Numbered from the stretch's first letter, positions 45,948 through 56,870 are shown. The stretch is 64,000 nt of DNA from Peromyscus leucopus (GCF_004664715.2 NC_051068.1:54632953-54696952); one strand, 5' to 3'. Program-made: numbers and translations. The notes: generated by a model from the sequence alone, not told the origin.

Positions 45948-46416
45948 TGTGGTGATATATTGTGTCCCCCAATATATTGTGCATCCTAATAAACTTATCT
46001 GGGTTCAGAGGACCGAACAGCCACTAGATAGACTTAGAGGCCAGAAAATGGTGGCACACATGCTTTTAATCCTAACATTCCAGAGGCAGAGATCCGTGTG
46101 GATCTCTGTGAGTTCAAAGCCACATTGGAAACAGCCAGGTGTGATAACAAGAGCCTTTAATCCCAGGAAGTGATGGCAGAAAGCCAAAAGGTATATAAGG
46201 CATGAGGACCAGAAACTAGAAGCTTTGGGCTGGTTAAGCTTTTAGGCTTTCAGCAGCAGTTCTGCTGAGATCCATTTGAATGAGGACTCAAAGACTACCA
46301 GTCTGAGGAAATAGGATCAGCTGAGGAATGGCAACGTGAGGTGGCTGTGGCTTGTTCTGCTTCTCTGATCTTCCAGCATTCACCCCAATAACTGGCCTTT
46401 TAAGATTCATGCTACA
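45948..46416 (+). mobile_element. 3' LTR, family A, 469 bp
   Basis: TGTGGTGATATATTGTG...GATTCATGCTACA. Inside: 'GAACAGCCACTAGATAGACTTAGAGG', B1-like module 1 (46050-46130: GGTGGCACACATGCTTTTAATCC ... GGATCTCTGTGAGTTCAAAGCC), B1-like module 2 (46135-46165), TATA at 46190, 'TTTCAGCAGCAGTTCTGCTGAGATCC', 'CTGATCTTCCAGCATTCACCCC'. This is the best-preserved family A copy and the only one with a polypurine tract beside it. The 120-codon frame across its start is incidental. Confidence 0.88.
46190..46200 (+). promoter_or_regulatory. LTR TATA box
   Basis: GGTATATAAGG, conserved among family A copies. Confidence 0.55.
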
Positions 46417-46429
46417 ATCCTTATCTTTT

Positions 46430-46720
46430 GTGTTGCTATAATTTAATGATCTGTTAAGAATGCATTCCAGAGGTTTCATTTAAGAGTCCAAAAGGTGTGC
46501 CTGAGATGTTAGAGAAAACTAGGGGAGCAAGTAGATGAAGCAAGCCAATAATCTACATTCCTCAGTGGTCTCTGCTTCAGTTCCGAAGTTCAGGTTCCTT
46601 CGTGAGTTTATTTCAATGATAGGCTGTGACAAGAATGGTAAGCCAACAAACCCTATTCACCCCATGTTGATTTTTGTCAGTGTTTCTATCACAGCAAAAG
46701 AAAGCAGTTGTGGACAGTTT
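46430..46720 (+). mobile_element. MaLR-type (MT/MTE-like) LTR fragment
   Basis: 'CAAGCCAATAATCTACATTCCTCAGTGGTCTCTGCTTCAGTTCC', 'GATAGGCTGTGACAAGAATGGTAAGCC' and 'GTCAGTGTTTCTATCACAGCAAAAGAAA' follow the plus sense of the repeat found antisense at 33000. Confidence 0.6.
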
Positions 46721-46889
46721 ATAGGACCCAGTTGATAACGTCACTACACACTCTGGTGGCAAAACACAGAGGGAACTACAACAGGATCCCTTTCTTATTT
46801 CATAGTTAGCTGTCCTGTGTGTTCTCAAGGTTTTCTCACTTCCATCTCTCTGGAGGCTCACTCAGATCACAGATGCTACTCCTCCTGTG

Positions 46890-46970
46890 TGCAGTGTACA
46901 TGAAAATTTGGGGGATTCAAACCTAGGTCCTCATGCTAGCACGGTAAGTGCTTTTACCTAGTGAAATGGG
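46890..46970 (-). mobile_element. tRNA-derived SINE remnant (B2/B3/B4-like), minus strand
   Basis: 'GGGGGATTCAAACCTAGGTCCTCATGCTAGCACGGTAAGTGCTTTTACC' is the antisense tRNA-like head of rodent SINEs, including the B box. Confidence 0.75.
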
Positions 46971-47408
46971 TGTTACTCACCATTATTAATCTGAGAATTT
47001 TCATGTCTTTTTAGACTATGCAGGTGGAGACAAAGACAAATTAAAGTGACAGGATTCAAAGAGGGCATGAATGGAAATTCTGGTTCAAGATATCAGCTGA
47101 GTTCCAGCTACTCACTGTGACTTAAGCACCTTATACATATCCTCAGACATGGCGCCTCTACCTCAAGGCACCCTGCTTCATAGATCAACAAAATCTCCCT
47201 ATAGGCTCTGAGTCTGTTGTTTAGAGCCACTAGCTATCATGTAAATGTTTTATGCAACACAGCCTACAATGATACAATTTAAAATAACCTCATGCATGAA
47301 AAAATCAAAAATTCTCCAAAGAGGTCAAAGCAGAATCACAGTTTAACATTAGAAAACACTTTTACACTTCATCTCAGTCAAATTGCTGAGGGGCAAACTT
47401 CTTAGAAT
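46971..47408. other. sequence without recognised gene
   Basis: Nothing recognised. Confidence 0.45.
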
Positions 47409-47433
47409 GTATATATACATATACATATACATG

Positions 47434-47437
47434 CACA

Positions 47438-47494
<57 letters not shown>
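47434..47494. repeat. (CA)n microsatellite
   Basis: CA run with a single CC break, preceded by TA/CA units from 47409. Confidence 0.97.
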
Positions 47495-47496
<2 letters not shown>

Positions 47497-47498
<2 letters not shown>

Positions 47499-47612
47499 TT
47501 TGAGACAGGTTCTCACTATGTATACCTGGCTGGCCTGGATCTCAGTGTTTATAGACAAGTTTGGACTCAAATGGACCCTGCATCCTGAGTGTTGGAATTA
47601 AAGGCATGTTCC
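47497..47612 (-). mobile_element. old B1 SINE, minus strand
   Basis: 'GAGACAGGTTCTCACTATGTATACCTGGCTGGCCTGG', then 'CATCCTGAGTGTTGGAATTAAAGGCATG'. Diverged antisense B1. Confidence 0.75.
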
Positions 47613-48782
47613 TTAAAACTCACTACTTAAAATCTACTTAATATATTTTAACACTGCTAACTCACCTAATAATTTTTCCCAAGAATAATCCTCCCTGATT
47701 TATCAATATAAACCTTATCAAATATAAACCAAATTAAGAAATAAATGAATTGTACTTCATAAAATAGGCAATAAATCCGTAAGCAAAATGCATATATGAA
47801 TAATTACTCAAGAGTTGTCCATGTGTGATTTTTTTTCTCAGTTTACATTTAACTTAAATATGGGTTAAACTGCAAGTTATTCATTAAAAACAAGTAATTA
47901 TTTGTAAACATTATAGTAGCATACATTTTTTGATGAATTTTCTCCTGGCATTATCCTGTGTGCTTATCAATGAAGACAACTGTTTCTCAGCAATAAAACT
48001 ATCTTTGTGCAAGTATGCAGCTTAGAAACTTGACTTTACAAAACCTTAGTAAGAATAATACTGTATGGAATATAGTATCACTGTTCAAACAAAAGAAAAA
48101 TATTTGAATAAAACAAGGTCAAAAATCATAGTGATGATAATGAAACCAACCTTACTAACAATCATATTTTGACATTGAAATTTTTTTTCTTAGAGAGTTA
48201 CTCTATTTAGGGGTCCATATAATTTATAATATATGGGTTAAAGTATTATAGGGAAATATTTTGAGGATTAGCATGAATATAAGAATTATCTTTATCTGAT
48301 ATAAATTTCTGTAGTTTAACTCCATAATTAAAAGATAACATTAATGTCATATTACAAGCATTTATATTGAATGAGAATAAATCATAAAAAATCTTTCAGA
48401 AAGTATTCCATTAAGTTGTGTATTTGAGGGACTTTCATACTGAAAAAAAAAATAGAATATCAGGGCTTTTGTGTTTATGGTTCTTAGGCGTGAGAGCATT
48501 ACTTCAATAGAACACAAGAAAACACTTTTATAAAAAGAATGACAAAGAGTGAAAAGGTGTGATCATGCCTTAGCAAGTCCACTCAACAGCAGATGGAGTT
48601 GTTATTGTGAGATAAAATACAGAAAGTGAAGAGATTAAATGAGTCTGGTCAACAAAACTGAAGAAAACATCAAAGCTACAAAACTCAAAAATAGGATATG
48701 TCTATGCACAGAGGATACTACACTCTAAGTGTTGCCAAAGAGCAACATTATCAGAATTTTCTAATTAAAGCAGCTTCATTTG

Positions 48783-48827
<45 letters not shown>

Positions 48828-49029
48828 CAGGGAAACATAACAGAAAAATGTTCAGTGTTGAAATAAATGGCTACATGAAAACTGAGGTATGCAGTTGCCT
48901 ATTTATTTAACTAAAATGTCATATAATTGCTGCATGAATTTATATATCTGCATATATTCAGTATTTTTGTCATTTGTTATCTTGGACAGCCATTCTGACT
49001 CAGGCAATATGGGGTCACAAAAAAGTAAT
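47613..49029. other. sequence without recognised gene; (CA)n at 48785-48827
   Basis: AT-rich. A CA microsatellite of about 21 units is the only clear feature. Confidence 0.5.
48785..48827. repeat. (CA)n microsatellite
   Basis: About 21 CA units. Confidence 0.97.
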
Positions 49030-49840
49030 TCTATTTCCTTTCCTTGGTTGTGATTTTGCTTTCCCTTAGATGTTTTTAACTTATGCTTTGAGGAGAGTGC
49101 ACTGTATTTTTACCATGTTTGTCCCCCTCCCAATCGTCTTCCAGATCCACCAACTCTGTTTCATCCCCACCCAAATTTGTGTACTCATTCTTGTGTTATT
49201 AGTTGTTCTGTCCAGATACTACTTCCCATGTTGCATTGTGTTTCTGTCCACTCAATGAAGAGTATGAAACCTACACAGGGTTCATTTCTTAAAGAAAAAA
49301 AAATCTCCCTTTTAGTCAGCGATCAGTATCTAATTGCTCATCTGATAGTGGTGGGACTCCCTGCCTACTTGCCTTATCTCTCAAGGCTGGAATCTTGTCT
49401 GGCTTGAGATTGTGCAGATCTTGTACAAGCTTTCACAACCTGTGAGTTCATGTATGCATCTTCACTGTCATATCCAGAAAACATTATTTCCTTGCAGTTC
49501 AACCACAACCTCTTAAAGTATTTCTACTCATTCTCTATCAGTGATTTCTGAGCTTTAAGGGAAGACGATGAAATATAGATGTATCCTTTAGAATTCTGTC
49601 CCACTGTCTCTTATTCTCTATGTGTTAATCAGTCGTAGTTCTCTGTGTAAATTCTCATTGTCTGCAAAAAGGAACATCTGTGGTGAGGTTGGGAGATGCA
49701 CTTCTTTGTGGTTATAATGGTAGGATACCTAATGACCAGTTAAATGAGAAGTACTATTACTGGGGTAATAGTAAGTCTCCCCTAGGACCCACTACTCATT
49801 CAGCCATAAGTTCTTGACACTGATAATTGATCCATGTAAG
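49030..49840 (-). mobile_element. L1 (Lx-type) 3'UTR, minus strand, diverged
   Basis: In order on plus: 'CCAGATCCACCAACTCTG', 'GGAATCTTGTCTGGCTTGAGATTGTGCAGATCTTGTAC', 'GTGAGTTCATGTATGCATC', 'CATATCCAGAAAACATTATTTCC'. These follow the antisense Lx 3'UTR (compare 24590-25740). Confidence 0.65.
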
Positions 49841-49849
49841 AAAGTTCCA

Positions 49850-50107
49850 TTCATCAACAGAATAATGGCTAATACATTGCAGTGCATTTATATAAGAGAA
49901 TATTATTTGGCTGTTAAGACCAATGAAATTATAGAATTTGCAGGTAAATGGACAGAGCTGGGATAATGGTCTCCAGTGAAGTTACCCAGATACAGAAATA
50001 CAAATACTGCATGCTTCCCTAATTTGTGGATAGATAGCAGCTTTGAAACTTTCAAGGTGTGTGGTTTATGTGAAATACAGGCAGAAGTCAGGAAATTAGT
50101 CAGGAGC
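49850..50107 (+). mobile_element. L1 ORF2 C-terminal end, decayed
   Basis: 'GAGAATATTATTTGGCTGTTAAGA', 'GAATTTGCAGGTAAATGGACAGAGCTGGGA', 'GAAGTTACCCAGATACAGAAA' are ORF2 3' end phrases. It is cut by an LTR and resumes at 50577. Confidence 0.8.
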
Positions 50108-50576
50108 TGTGGAATATTATTTTAAATTGTGTTACTTTTGTTTATGTTGCATTGGTTTAATTCTATGAAGCTGTGTTACTGTGCCTGTGTAAAACACCTG
50201 ATGGTTTAATAAAGAACTAGCTAATACCAAGGCAGGAGAAAGGATAGGCAGGACTGGCAGGCAGAAAGTATAAATAAAAGGAGAAATCTGGGGAACAGGA
50301 TTAAGGAGCTAGGATCCAGAGAAAGAGTAGGACTCCAGGGGCCAGCCACTCAGCTACACAACCAGCAAGCCACAGTGTAAGAGTAAGATTTACAGAAGTA
50401 AGAGAATGAAAAAAGCCCAGAGGCAAAGGTAGATGGAATAATTTAAGTTAAGGAAAGCTGGCTAGAAACTAAGTCAAGCTAAGGCCTGGCATTCATAATT
50501 AAGAAGCCTTTGTGTGTGATTTATTTGGGAGCTGAATGGTGGGTTTCCCCCCAAAGAGCTAAAAAACAACTAGTGC
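50108..50576 (+). mobile_element. RMER17-like LTR inserted in L1
   Basis: Begins TGTGGAATATTATTTTAAATTG. Contains 'GCCTGTGTAAAACACCTGATGGTTTAATAAAGAACTAGC', 'AGGATAGGCAGGACTGGCAGGCAGAAAG', 'AAAGCCCAGAGGCAAAGGTAGATGGAATAATTTAAG', 'GCTGGCTAGAAACTAAGTCAAGCTAAGGCC' and 'GATTTATTTGGGAGCTG'. Typical of the RMER17 group. The right end is approximate; a weak duplication TCAGGA / TCAGGG may flank it. Confidence 0.78.
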
Positions 50577-51420
50577 TCAGGGACCTTTGGAAAGTGAGTT
50601 CCTAAGGGAGAGAAATTAGCACACATTAATACAAAGGGAAAAGAGGAGGTAATAGATCAGGAAGGGTTAGAGCAGAGGTGGGTAGGAGCACAGGCTAGAA
50701 GAGAGAATAGTGGATGGGATAATTGACACTGAGCATCTTCTGAAAAAGCTATATGAAAAACTACTATAGAAGAAGCTTCCTAAAATATGAGCATATACAT
50801 CTATAAAATATTTCAAACTATGTCACTCTATTAGGGGCAACAATGCCATTATTAGACACCACAGGGTAAGAATTTAAAAGCCAAATGCTAAAGCTAATGG
50901 GTTATGTCTGCTGGAGTCATTGGCCAATAAGATCACCTAGATACCAAAATGTTGTAAGCCTTTTCTGTTGCTCTTGCTTATCCTCTAGAACTTGATGGTA
51001 AGATGCAAAAATTATTTCCTTGATTCACAATCTATGGAAAAATCAACCTGTTGTTGACCTGGAAGCTTCATCCCCAGTGAATAGCTTTCATAGTTTTGGA
51101 ATGTGTTATGCATACTACCAGAGGCTAAAACTCGTCATCACTCTAATTCAGCTGTAAGCCACGTAAGCTACAGTAACAAGCATTCTGGCAAGATATGCCC
51201 ACTGGTACAAGAGTACTGTGAATGTCATCGGCATAACAATCCACTTTCCCATTGCATCTAAAGATGAATTCATGTAAATTTAAAGCTAACAGAACTATTT
51301 TATACCAGGTAGCAATAATATTGGAGTATCTTTCACAATATAGGTAATGCATGCAAATGAAGGAAGTCTTGAGTGGTCTTTTGTCATTGTCCAATCCCTT
51401 GCAGTATAGTGAGCTTTCCA
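50577..51420 (+). mobile_element. L1 (Lx-type) 3'UTR, continuation
   Basis: 'TATAGAAGAAGCTTCCTAAAATATGAGC', 'AGGGGCAACAATGCC', 'AATGGGTTATGTCTGCTGGAGTCATTGGCC' correspond to the 3'UTR blocks at about 735-900 of the window, so both copies are the same Lx type. Confidence 0.75.
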
Positions 51421-52019
51421 TTTTGTCAAAAGAACATATAATAAGAACATTTTACCCTGTAATATAAAGTAAAATAAATGTAATGTAAGTTCAAGAACAC
51501 ATTATTTTAGTGTAGTAATACATTTAAAAAATCAATGATTTAAAAATGATTAAGTCAAACTATTAATTCAATTAATGCCTACTAAACATTGAGAACATTT
51601 GACAAAATATTTTAATACATTTTAAGATCTAGTACACTGAACCTAAAGTAGATCTATTTGGCAAATTATAAACTGTAACACATCTTCCTTAAGTTATAAA
51701 TAATTATAGTTACATCAAATCATGAAAGATGTTAGGATACATTCCTTTTGAACACCAGTAATACACTTCAAGTAAGCGTAGCAGTGCATAGGAGGCAATG
51801 GTTCATATGGTTAGCATAGGATCATCGTGTTATCCTTCAATTCCACAGCTAAACACATATCCCCAAGATAAAGACAGGAGCTTGTCTTACTCTGTTAAGG
51901 CTTCTCGGAGAGTAGGATAGGCTGGGTGACATACAACTAGTACAGGCTTCTTGTTTCTGAATGGGGACAATCCAGAACACCAGATATTCTTCCTGGGTTA
52001 CAGATGATAGACACCAAAG
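51421..52019. other. sequence without recognised gene
   Basis: AT-rich at first, then mixed; nothing recognised. Confidence 0.45.
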
Positions 52020-52196
52020 TTTAGGGTCTCAAGTGGGTACCCTAAAAACCCAGACTCCAGTCTAGTTGATGCAACAGCACGAGGTTTTTATTGACGTGGC
52101 TGTACACTCGGGCAAACTCCTGTCCTGGGAGCAAGAGTTGCATGCTACTGTAGCCACATGGGGGCTTTTAAAGGAAAAACCCACAAAAGCCATAAG

Positions 52197-52582
52197 CATA
52201 GCTAGAGTTTTCCTGACTGGCCCACAGTCAGGACAAATCTCTTTTACCCGCCAGTCCCACAGCCGCTCAGACCCAACCAAGTAAACAGAGACTTATATTG
52301 CTTACAAACTGTATGGCCATGGTAGGCTTCTTGCTAACTGTTCTTATAGCTTAAATTAATCCATTCCCATAAATCTATACCTTGCCATGTGGCTCATGGC
52401 TTACCCGCATCTTCACGTGCTGCTTGCCATGGTGGCAGCTGGCAGTGTCTCCTTCTGCCTTCCTGTTCTTTCTATTCTCCTCTCTGTTAGTCCTGCTTAT
52501 ACTTCCTGCCTAGCCACTGGCCAATCAGTGTTTTATTTATTGACCAATCAGAGCAATTTGGCATACAGACCATCCCACAGCA
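52197..52582 (-). mobile_element. solo LTR, 386 bp, same family as 13801 and 33510
   Basis: On minus: TGCTGTGGGATGG ... AACTCTAGCTA. Flanked by CATAAG at 52191-52196 and 52583-52588, a perfect 6-bp duplication. The family's terminal TG...CA has decayed at one end (reads CATAGC on plus). It contains the antisense of 'GGTAAGCCATGAGCCACATGGC'. Confidence 0.92.
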
Positions 52583-52780
52583 CATAAGATTACAATTCCC
52601 ATACAATTTCATTTCACAAGATCATGGTCTGATCACAGAGTGGGTACAGTCACGTCCGCATGTACATTTTCCTGAAACCTCAAGGTGGGTATCAGGGCGG
52701 GAGTGGAGTTTACACAAAGGTCAAAGTGGTCCTTCCTGGAACACTTGCAACTATCCCAGTCACAGTTGAGCACATCTCTT

Positions 52781-52941
52781 TTTTTTTTTTTTTTGGTTTT
52801 TCGAGACAGGGTTTCTCTGTGTAGCTTTGCGCCTTTCCTGGAACTCACTTGGTAGACCAGGCTGGCCTCGAACTCACAGAGATCCTCCTGCCTCTGCCTC
52901 CCGAGTGCTGGGATTAAAGGCATGCGCCACCACCGCCCGGC
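52781..52941 (-). mobile_element. young B1 SINE with perfect 13-bp target-site duplication
   Basis: Close to a cricetid-type B1 consensus: 'TCGAGACAGGGTTTCTCTGTGTAGC', 'GGCTGGCCTCGAACTCACAGAG', 'GCGCCACCACCGCCCGGC'. Duplication GAGCACATCTCTT at 52768-52780 and 52942-52954. CpG sites kept in the body also suggest youth. Confidence 0.97.
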
Positions 52942-53110
52942 GAGCACATCTCTTAACAGAAATCTTTTTACATTGTTACATTGTTACAGGGGTAATTGAG
53001 TAATGATTGAGTCAGGTGGCCCTTGGAACTAGTCTTCTTTTTAGTTCCTTATTTCCTGGGGCTTGGGGGTGTAAGCCTGAAGGGTTAGGGTCTTTTACAG
53101 ATGACCACTA

Positions 53111-53459
53111 CTCATAGAGAGGGAGCACCCCAGAGTCTCTTTATAGTGACAACAATTCCAATTATATAAGAGCTCCATTCCACAAATTCCCACCTAGATA
53201 TGAACTCTAAATATAATAATAATAAATATAGCAATAACTATAATAATTGAAAGATATAAAAATTTATCATAACAGACTTGAGCCATTTGCTTAAAATTAC
53301 AACAATATAAAGAAGAGCATTATATCATAACTTTGATAATTCTTATTTCAAACATTATTTGGCCCAGTATAAATACAATTTAAAATGGTTATTTGAGGAT
53401 TTTTGTCTTAATATCATGACAAAGGTTTGAAAATGCATGTAAAATGCAGTCAGACAAAG
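53111..53459. other. AT-rich sequence with nothing recognised
   Basis: No repeat or frame recognised. Confidence 0.45.
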
Positions 53460-53469
53460 GTTAATTCAA

Positions 53470-53622
53470 GCTGGGTGATGGTGGCACACCCCTTTAATCA
53501 CAGCACTTGGGAGGCGGAGGCTGGTGGATCTCTATGAGTTCGAGGCCAGCCTGGGCTACAGAGTAAGTTCCAGGAAAGGTGCAAAGGAGCCCTGTCTTGA
53601 AAAACCAAAAAAAAAAAAAAAA
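53470..53622 (+). mobile_element. B1 SINE with 10-bp target-site duplication
   Basis: 'GCTGGGTGATGGTGGCACACC', 'GTGAGTTCGAGGCC'-like middle, 'CCCTGTCTTGAAAAACC', A-tail. Duplication GTTAATTCAA at 53460-53469 and 53623-53632. Confidence 0.95.
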
Positions 53623-53717
53623 GTTAATTCAAAACAGGAAAAATAAGTGACTGTGGAGTTGCTAAGTATGAAAAAGGACATATATGACCAGATTCTGTCT
53701 ACAAAAGATTATATCCC

Positions 53718-53899
53718 CAGGCGGCAGTGGTGCACAACTTTAATTCTAGCAGAGCCAAGCAGACTTTTGTGAATTCAGAGTGAGATCCAGGGCAGTCAGG
53801 GATACACAGAGAAACCCTGTCTCAAAACAAAACAATACAAAACAACAACAACCAAAACAAAACAACAAAAACCACAACAAAAAACAAAACAGCAATAAT
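53718..53899 (+). mobile_element. B1 SINE with long CAAAA-type tail
   Basis: 'CAGGCGGCAGTGGTGCACAAC' to 'ACACAGAGAAACCCTGTCTC', then an A-rich tail of ~80 bases with CAA units. Flanks AAGATTATATCCC (53705-53717) and AAGATTATCTCCC (53900-53912) differ by one base. A short internal deletion removes part of the B1 middle. Confidence 0.93.
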
Positions 53900-53912
53900 A
53901 AGATTATCTCCC

Positions 53913-54391
53913 AAAAGTTCAGGGCAAACTGCTCATTTCTTTTAATTTATCATAATTAAAAGCTGTTAAATAACTTTTTATGCATTTCTGTTTTAAATTA
54001 ACCTGCCACTAACCAAAATTATAAATAAATGCTTTCACTCAATGGGCTGCATGGCCTTGTTGTTCAGAAGTCTGATGATTCCTGAACTGATCTGTTAAAC
54101 TGATCTGTTTTACTGATGATTACTGATCTGTTCACTTAAATGACACTTACTAGTTCTCCTTAGTTTTAAAAAATAATACAAGTTGTCTTATTATTAATGT
54201 TCAAAATTTATATAGTTAAGATTTTTTATTGGGTGAGTTCTTACACACACATAGACACACAGACACACGCAATGAATGTGCATGTGTACTATGTACATGG
54301 TCATTGTGCCATTCTAACTATGATAAAAAGCAGTGAATTCATGTGTTTTCTATAAAATACCCACATGCAGCCAGTGTTCCTCTCAACTGTC
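53913..54391. other. sequence without recognised gene
   Basis: Nothing recognised. Confidence 0.45.
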
Positions 54392-54403
54392 ACTAAAACT
54401 AAG

Positions 54404-54588
54404 AAGCCGGGCGGTGGTGGCGCACGCCTTTAATCCCAGCACTCGGGAGGCAGAGGCAGGAGGATCTCTGTGAGTTCGAGGCCAGCCTGGTCTACCAAGT
54501 GAGTTCCAGGAAAGGCGCAAAGCTACACAAAGAAACCCTGTCTTGAAAAAAAAAGAAAAAAAAAAAAAAAACAAAAAAAAAAAAACAA
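54404..54588 (+). mobile_element. young B1 SINE with perfect 12-bp target-site duplication
   Basis: GCCGGGCGGTGGTGGCGCACG start, intact CpGs, 'CAGCACTCGGGAGGCAGAGGC', 'TCGAGGCCAGCCTGGTC', then a long A-tail. Duplication ACTAAAACTAAG at 54392-54403 and 54589-54600. One of the least diverged repeats here. Confidence 0.98.
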
Positions 54589-54600
54589 ACTAAAACTAAG

Positions 54601-55779
54601 AGAAGGATGAGAAACAATTATAGTCACAAGTAGTTTAAGAAGACAGTATTAATAATAGTATTGAGTGTACTAATAATACTCCTGGGTGGAGCCCTGAGAC
54701 AACAAAAGAGTATTACACCTGAGGAGAACAAAAGAGAGATGAACATGTTCCTTTTTTAGTGCTAATGCATCAGTGCTAGGTCACCAACCTTGACAGCTGG
54801 TGAGTGCTGCTCCTTTTGCTTTGCCAGAGAAACATAGTTCACATTTCTGCTTTGTAAAGTTCTCTGATTTCAGTTAACTATTGACTCTTCTATTTGTTTC
54901 CTTAGTGACATAATCATATATGTACATATTATATATATATATATATATGATAGGGAGGGATATATTATATATGTAATATTAAAACCATTACTGATATGAT
55001 ATGAACCCTAGTCTCAGTTGTCTACAGATAACCCTAGGGAATAATAATATAGACCCCAAATTAAACTAGACAGAGTAGAAATTACAAAATTCTGAATATG
55101 TAAAGGAAATATAAATAAAACAATGTATTACTAATGATGATACAAAATTACATTACAAATTTAATCTGTTCAAAAGAAACATAAAAGGAATACTTTATTC
55201 AAAGCTATTAAAATGATAATAGCCCAGAGTAGAATCCAAAGGACTTCATAGAACTAGAGGGGAGGGCTAGGGACAGGGGCTTTCAGGATCTACATCTGAT
55301 GATGACCCAAATCCAATGGAGAGAAAACGTGGGCATAGTCATGGGATTTGAGGTATTCTTACACCTTGGAGTGCATGTCTCCTCTGGGAAGTGTCAGTCA
55401 GAGACAGTGCAGGCTTCTTTGATTGATTACAGTTTTTTAAAAAAAATATCCCCTCACTTGAGTTCTAGAAGAAGCACACTTTTGAGTAATTGACTTTGTA
55501 TAGACTAGTTTTTACAAGAGCTAATTTCAAAGGAGGAAATATTTTGTAATTACAAGTGCTATAAATGAAAGCCCCAAGAGCATAGAATTCTCTGTGATTC
55601 AATCACAGAGTTCCTGTCTGTGGTTAGAGGGAGGCCAACAGCCTACAGGCAGGAATTAGCAGGCATAATGATCATTCAGAGCAACAAAGATGTCTTATTA
55701 TTGACAAGGAAGGCACCTGGCTAGTGTATTCCTGTTCTTACATTTAAAAAAAAAAAGAATAACCACTCCCTCTTCTACA
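54601..55779. other. sequence without recognised gene; (TA)n at 54929-54949
   Basis: Nothing recognised apart from the TA tract. Confidence 0.45.
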
Positions 55780-56030
55780 ATGAACACTGAGACATCTGGG
55801 GTGTGATATATATGTCTGATATTCTCCAGTGGATGGTCATATACACTCATCTCTATGCAGGCAAAACTAAGTAAACTCTGCGTTTAGAAACCAAGCACAT
55901 GAAGTCGAGAGGAGAAAAATTGATGGAGAGCTAGGGAATCAACTAGAGGGGAAAGACTGAGAAGAGTTTATTCAAAACATATATGCATGTATGAAATCTT
56001 CAAACAATAAAAGAAACCTTAAAATACACC
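55780..56030 (+). mobile_element. L1 (Lx-type) 3' terminus
   Basis: 'GTGTGATATATATGTCTGATATTCTCCAGTGGATGGTCATATACACTC' resembles the Lx 3'UTR end, followed by 'CATATATGCATGTATGAAATCTTCAAACAATAAAAG' as L1 terminus and signal. Strongly diverged. Confidence 0.6.
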
Positions 56031-56514
56031 TAGTGTTGTGCTCACACATATACATTTGAAGTGAATTAAAATAAGTTTCCAAATGTTTCCTTTTCTTTTT
56101 GACATAAAAGAAAAAAATTCATGAGTGTGATATATTTCACATAATGTACACAGTAAATAGCATACAGTTAAATGACATAAAAACTTCTGGATAACTGATC
56201 TATTACTAGAACAAACAGAAACATAATATCCATGTACAAATGCATATCTTAGACAAATATCAATGTAAGATTTATTTTCAATTTATAATATAAACTGTGA
56301 TTTTATTTTGGAAGTGTATGATATTAAAAATGCAGGTGCTAAGTACTGTGAAAATAAATAGCTATTATTTCTATGACAATATGGACAGTTTAGAAAACTA
56401 GTGAGATTATTGAAATAAAATAGACAAGAAATATTATAAACATTTTATAGTCTACCTCTTAAATGCTAGTTACATGAATGACTTCTGAAACTTTCAAAAC
56501 ATGAGTAATGGCAT
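56031..56514. other. AT-rich sequence with nothing recognised
   Basis: No repeat or frame recognised. Confidence 0.45.
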
Positions 56515-56870
56515 TGAGGAGATGGCCCAGTCAGCAGAGAGATTGATAAGTAATCATGAGGCCATTAGTTCAGATTCCTAACAAATGTGCAAAAAAAAAA
56601 AAAAAAAAAAAAAAAAAGGAGTCGGGGCCAATATCCCAACATTTGCAACCCAGCCCTAGAAATAGAGACAGGAGGATCCTTGGAGTCTACAGGTCAGCCA
56701 GTCTAGTAGAACAGATGAGCTCTAGGTTCAATGAGAAGTCCTGTCTCAATATACTAAGTGGAAATTGATTAGGAAAGACACTCAGTTTTGACCTCTTGCC
56801 TCCACTAGCAGACATAAATAAGCATACCCATACTTTCATGCATAATGTACACATCCAGATATATCACACA
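56515..56870 (+). mobile_element. composite tRNA-type SINE with internal poly-A
   Basis: The head 'GAGGAGATGGCCCAGTCAGCAGAGAG' and 'CATGAGGCCATTAGTTCAGATTCC' are tRNA-like. A 27-base A run (56591-56617) follows. Then a B1/B4-like second half ('AGAGACAGGAGGATCCTTGG', 'GTCAGCCAGTCTAGTAGAACAGATGAGC', 'TTGACCTCTTGCCTCC'). Same class as 18030 and 30935. Confidence 0.65.

Larger units (their letters stand above)
52020..53110 (-). mobile_element. older ERV LTR-like unit, minus strand, split by an LTR and a B1
   Basis: On minus near 52100 it reads 'CACGTCAATAAAAACCTCGTGCTGTTGC', an AATAAA signal followed by a GT-rich part as in an LTR R/U5. The text on either side of the nested LTR (ends 52190, resumes 52589) and of the B1 (ends 52780, resumes 52955) joins without obvious loss. 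The name of the outer element and its ends are unknown. Confidence 0.45.

Noticed and set aside
45811..46173. 120-codon open frame on plus
   Set aside because: It runs across the ERV internal/LTR junction and B1-like modules; not a known protein.
47349..47601. Open frames on both strands around 47.4-47.6 kb
   Set aside because: They are translated CA/TG repeat (VCVC or THTH runs).
52633..52947. 104-codon open frame on minus
   Set aside because: It is a B1 SINE read through (RQRQEDLCEFEASLVYQ is typical translated B1).
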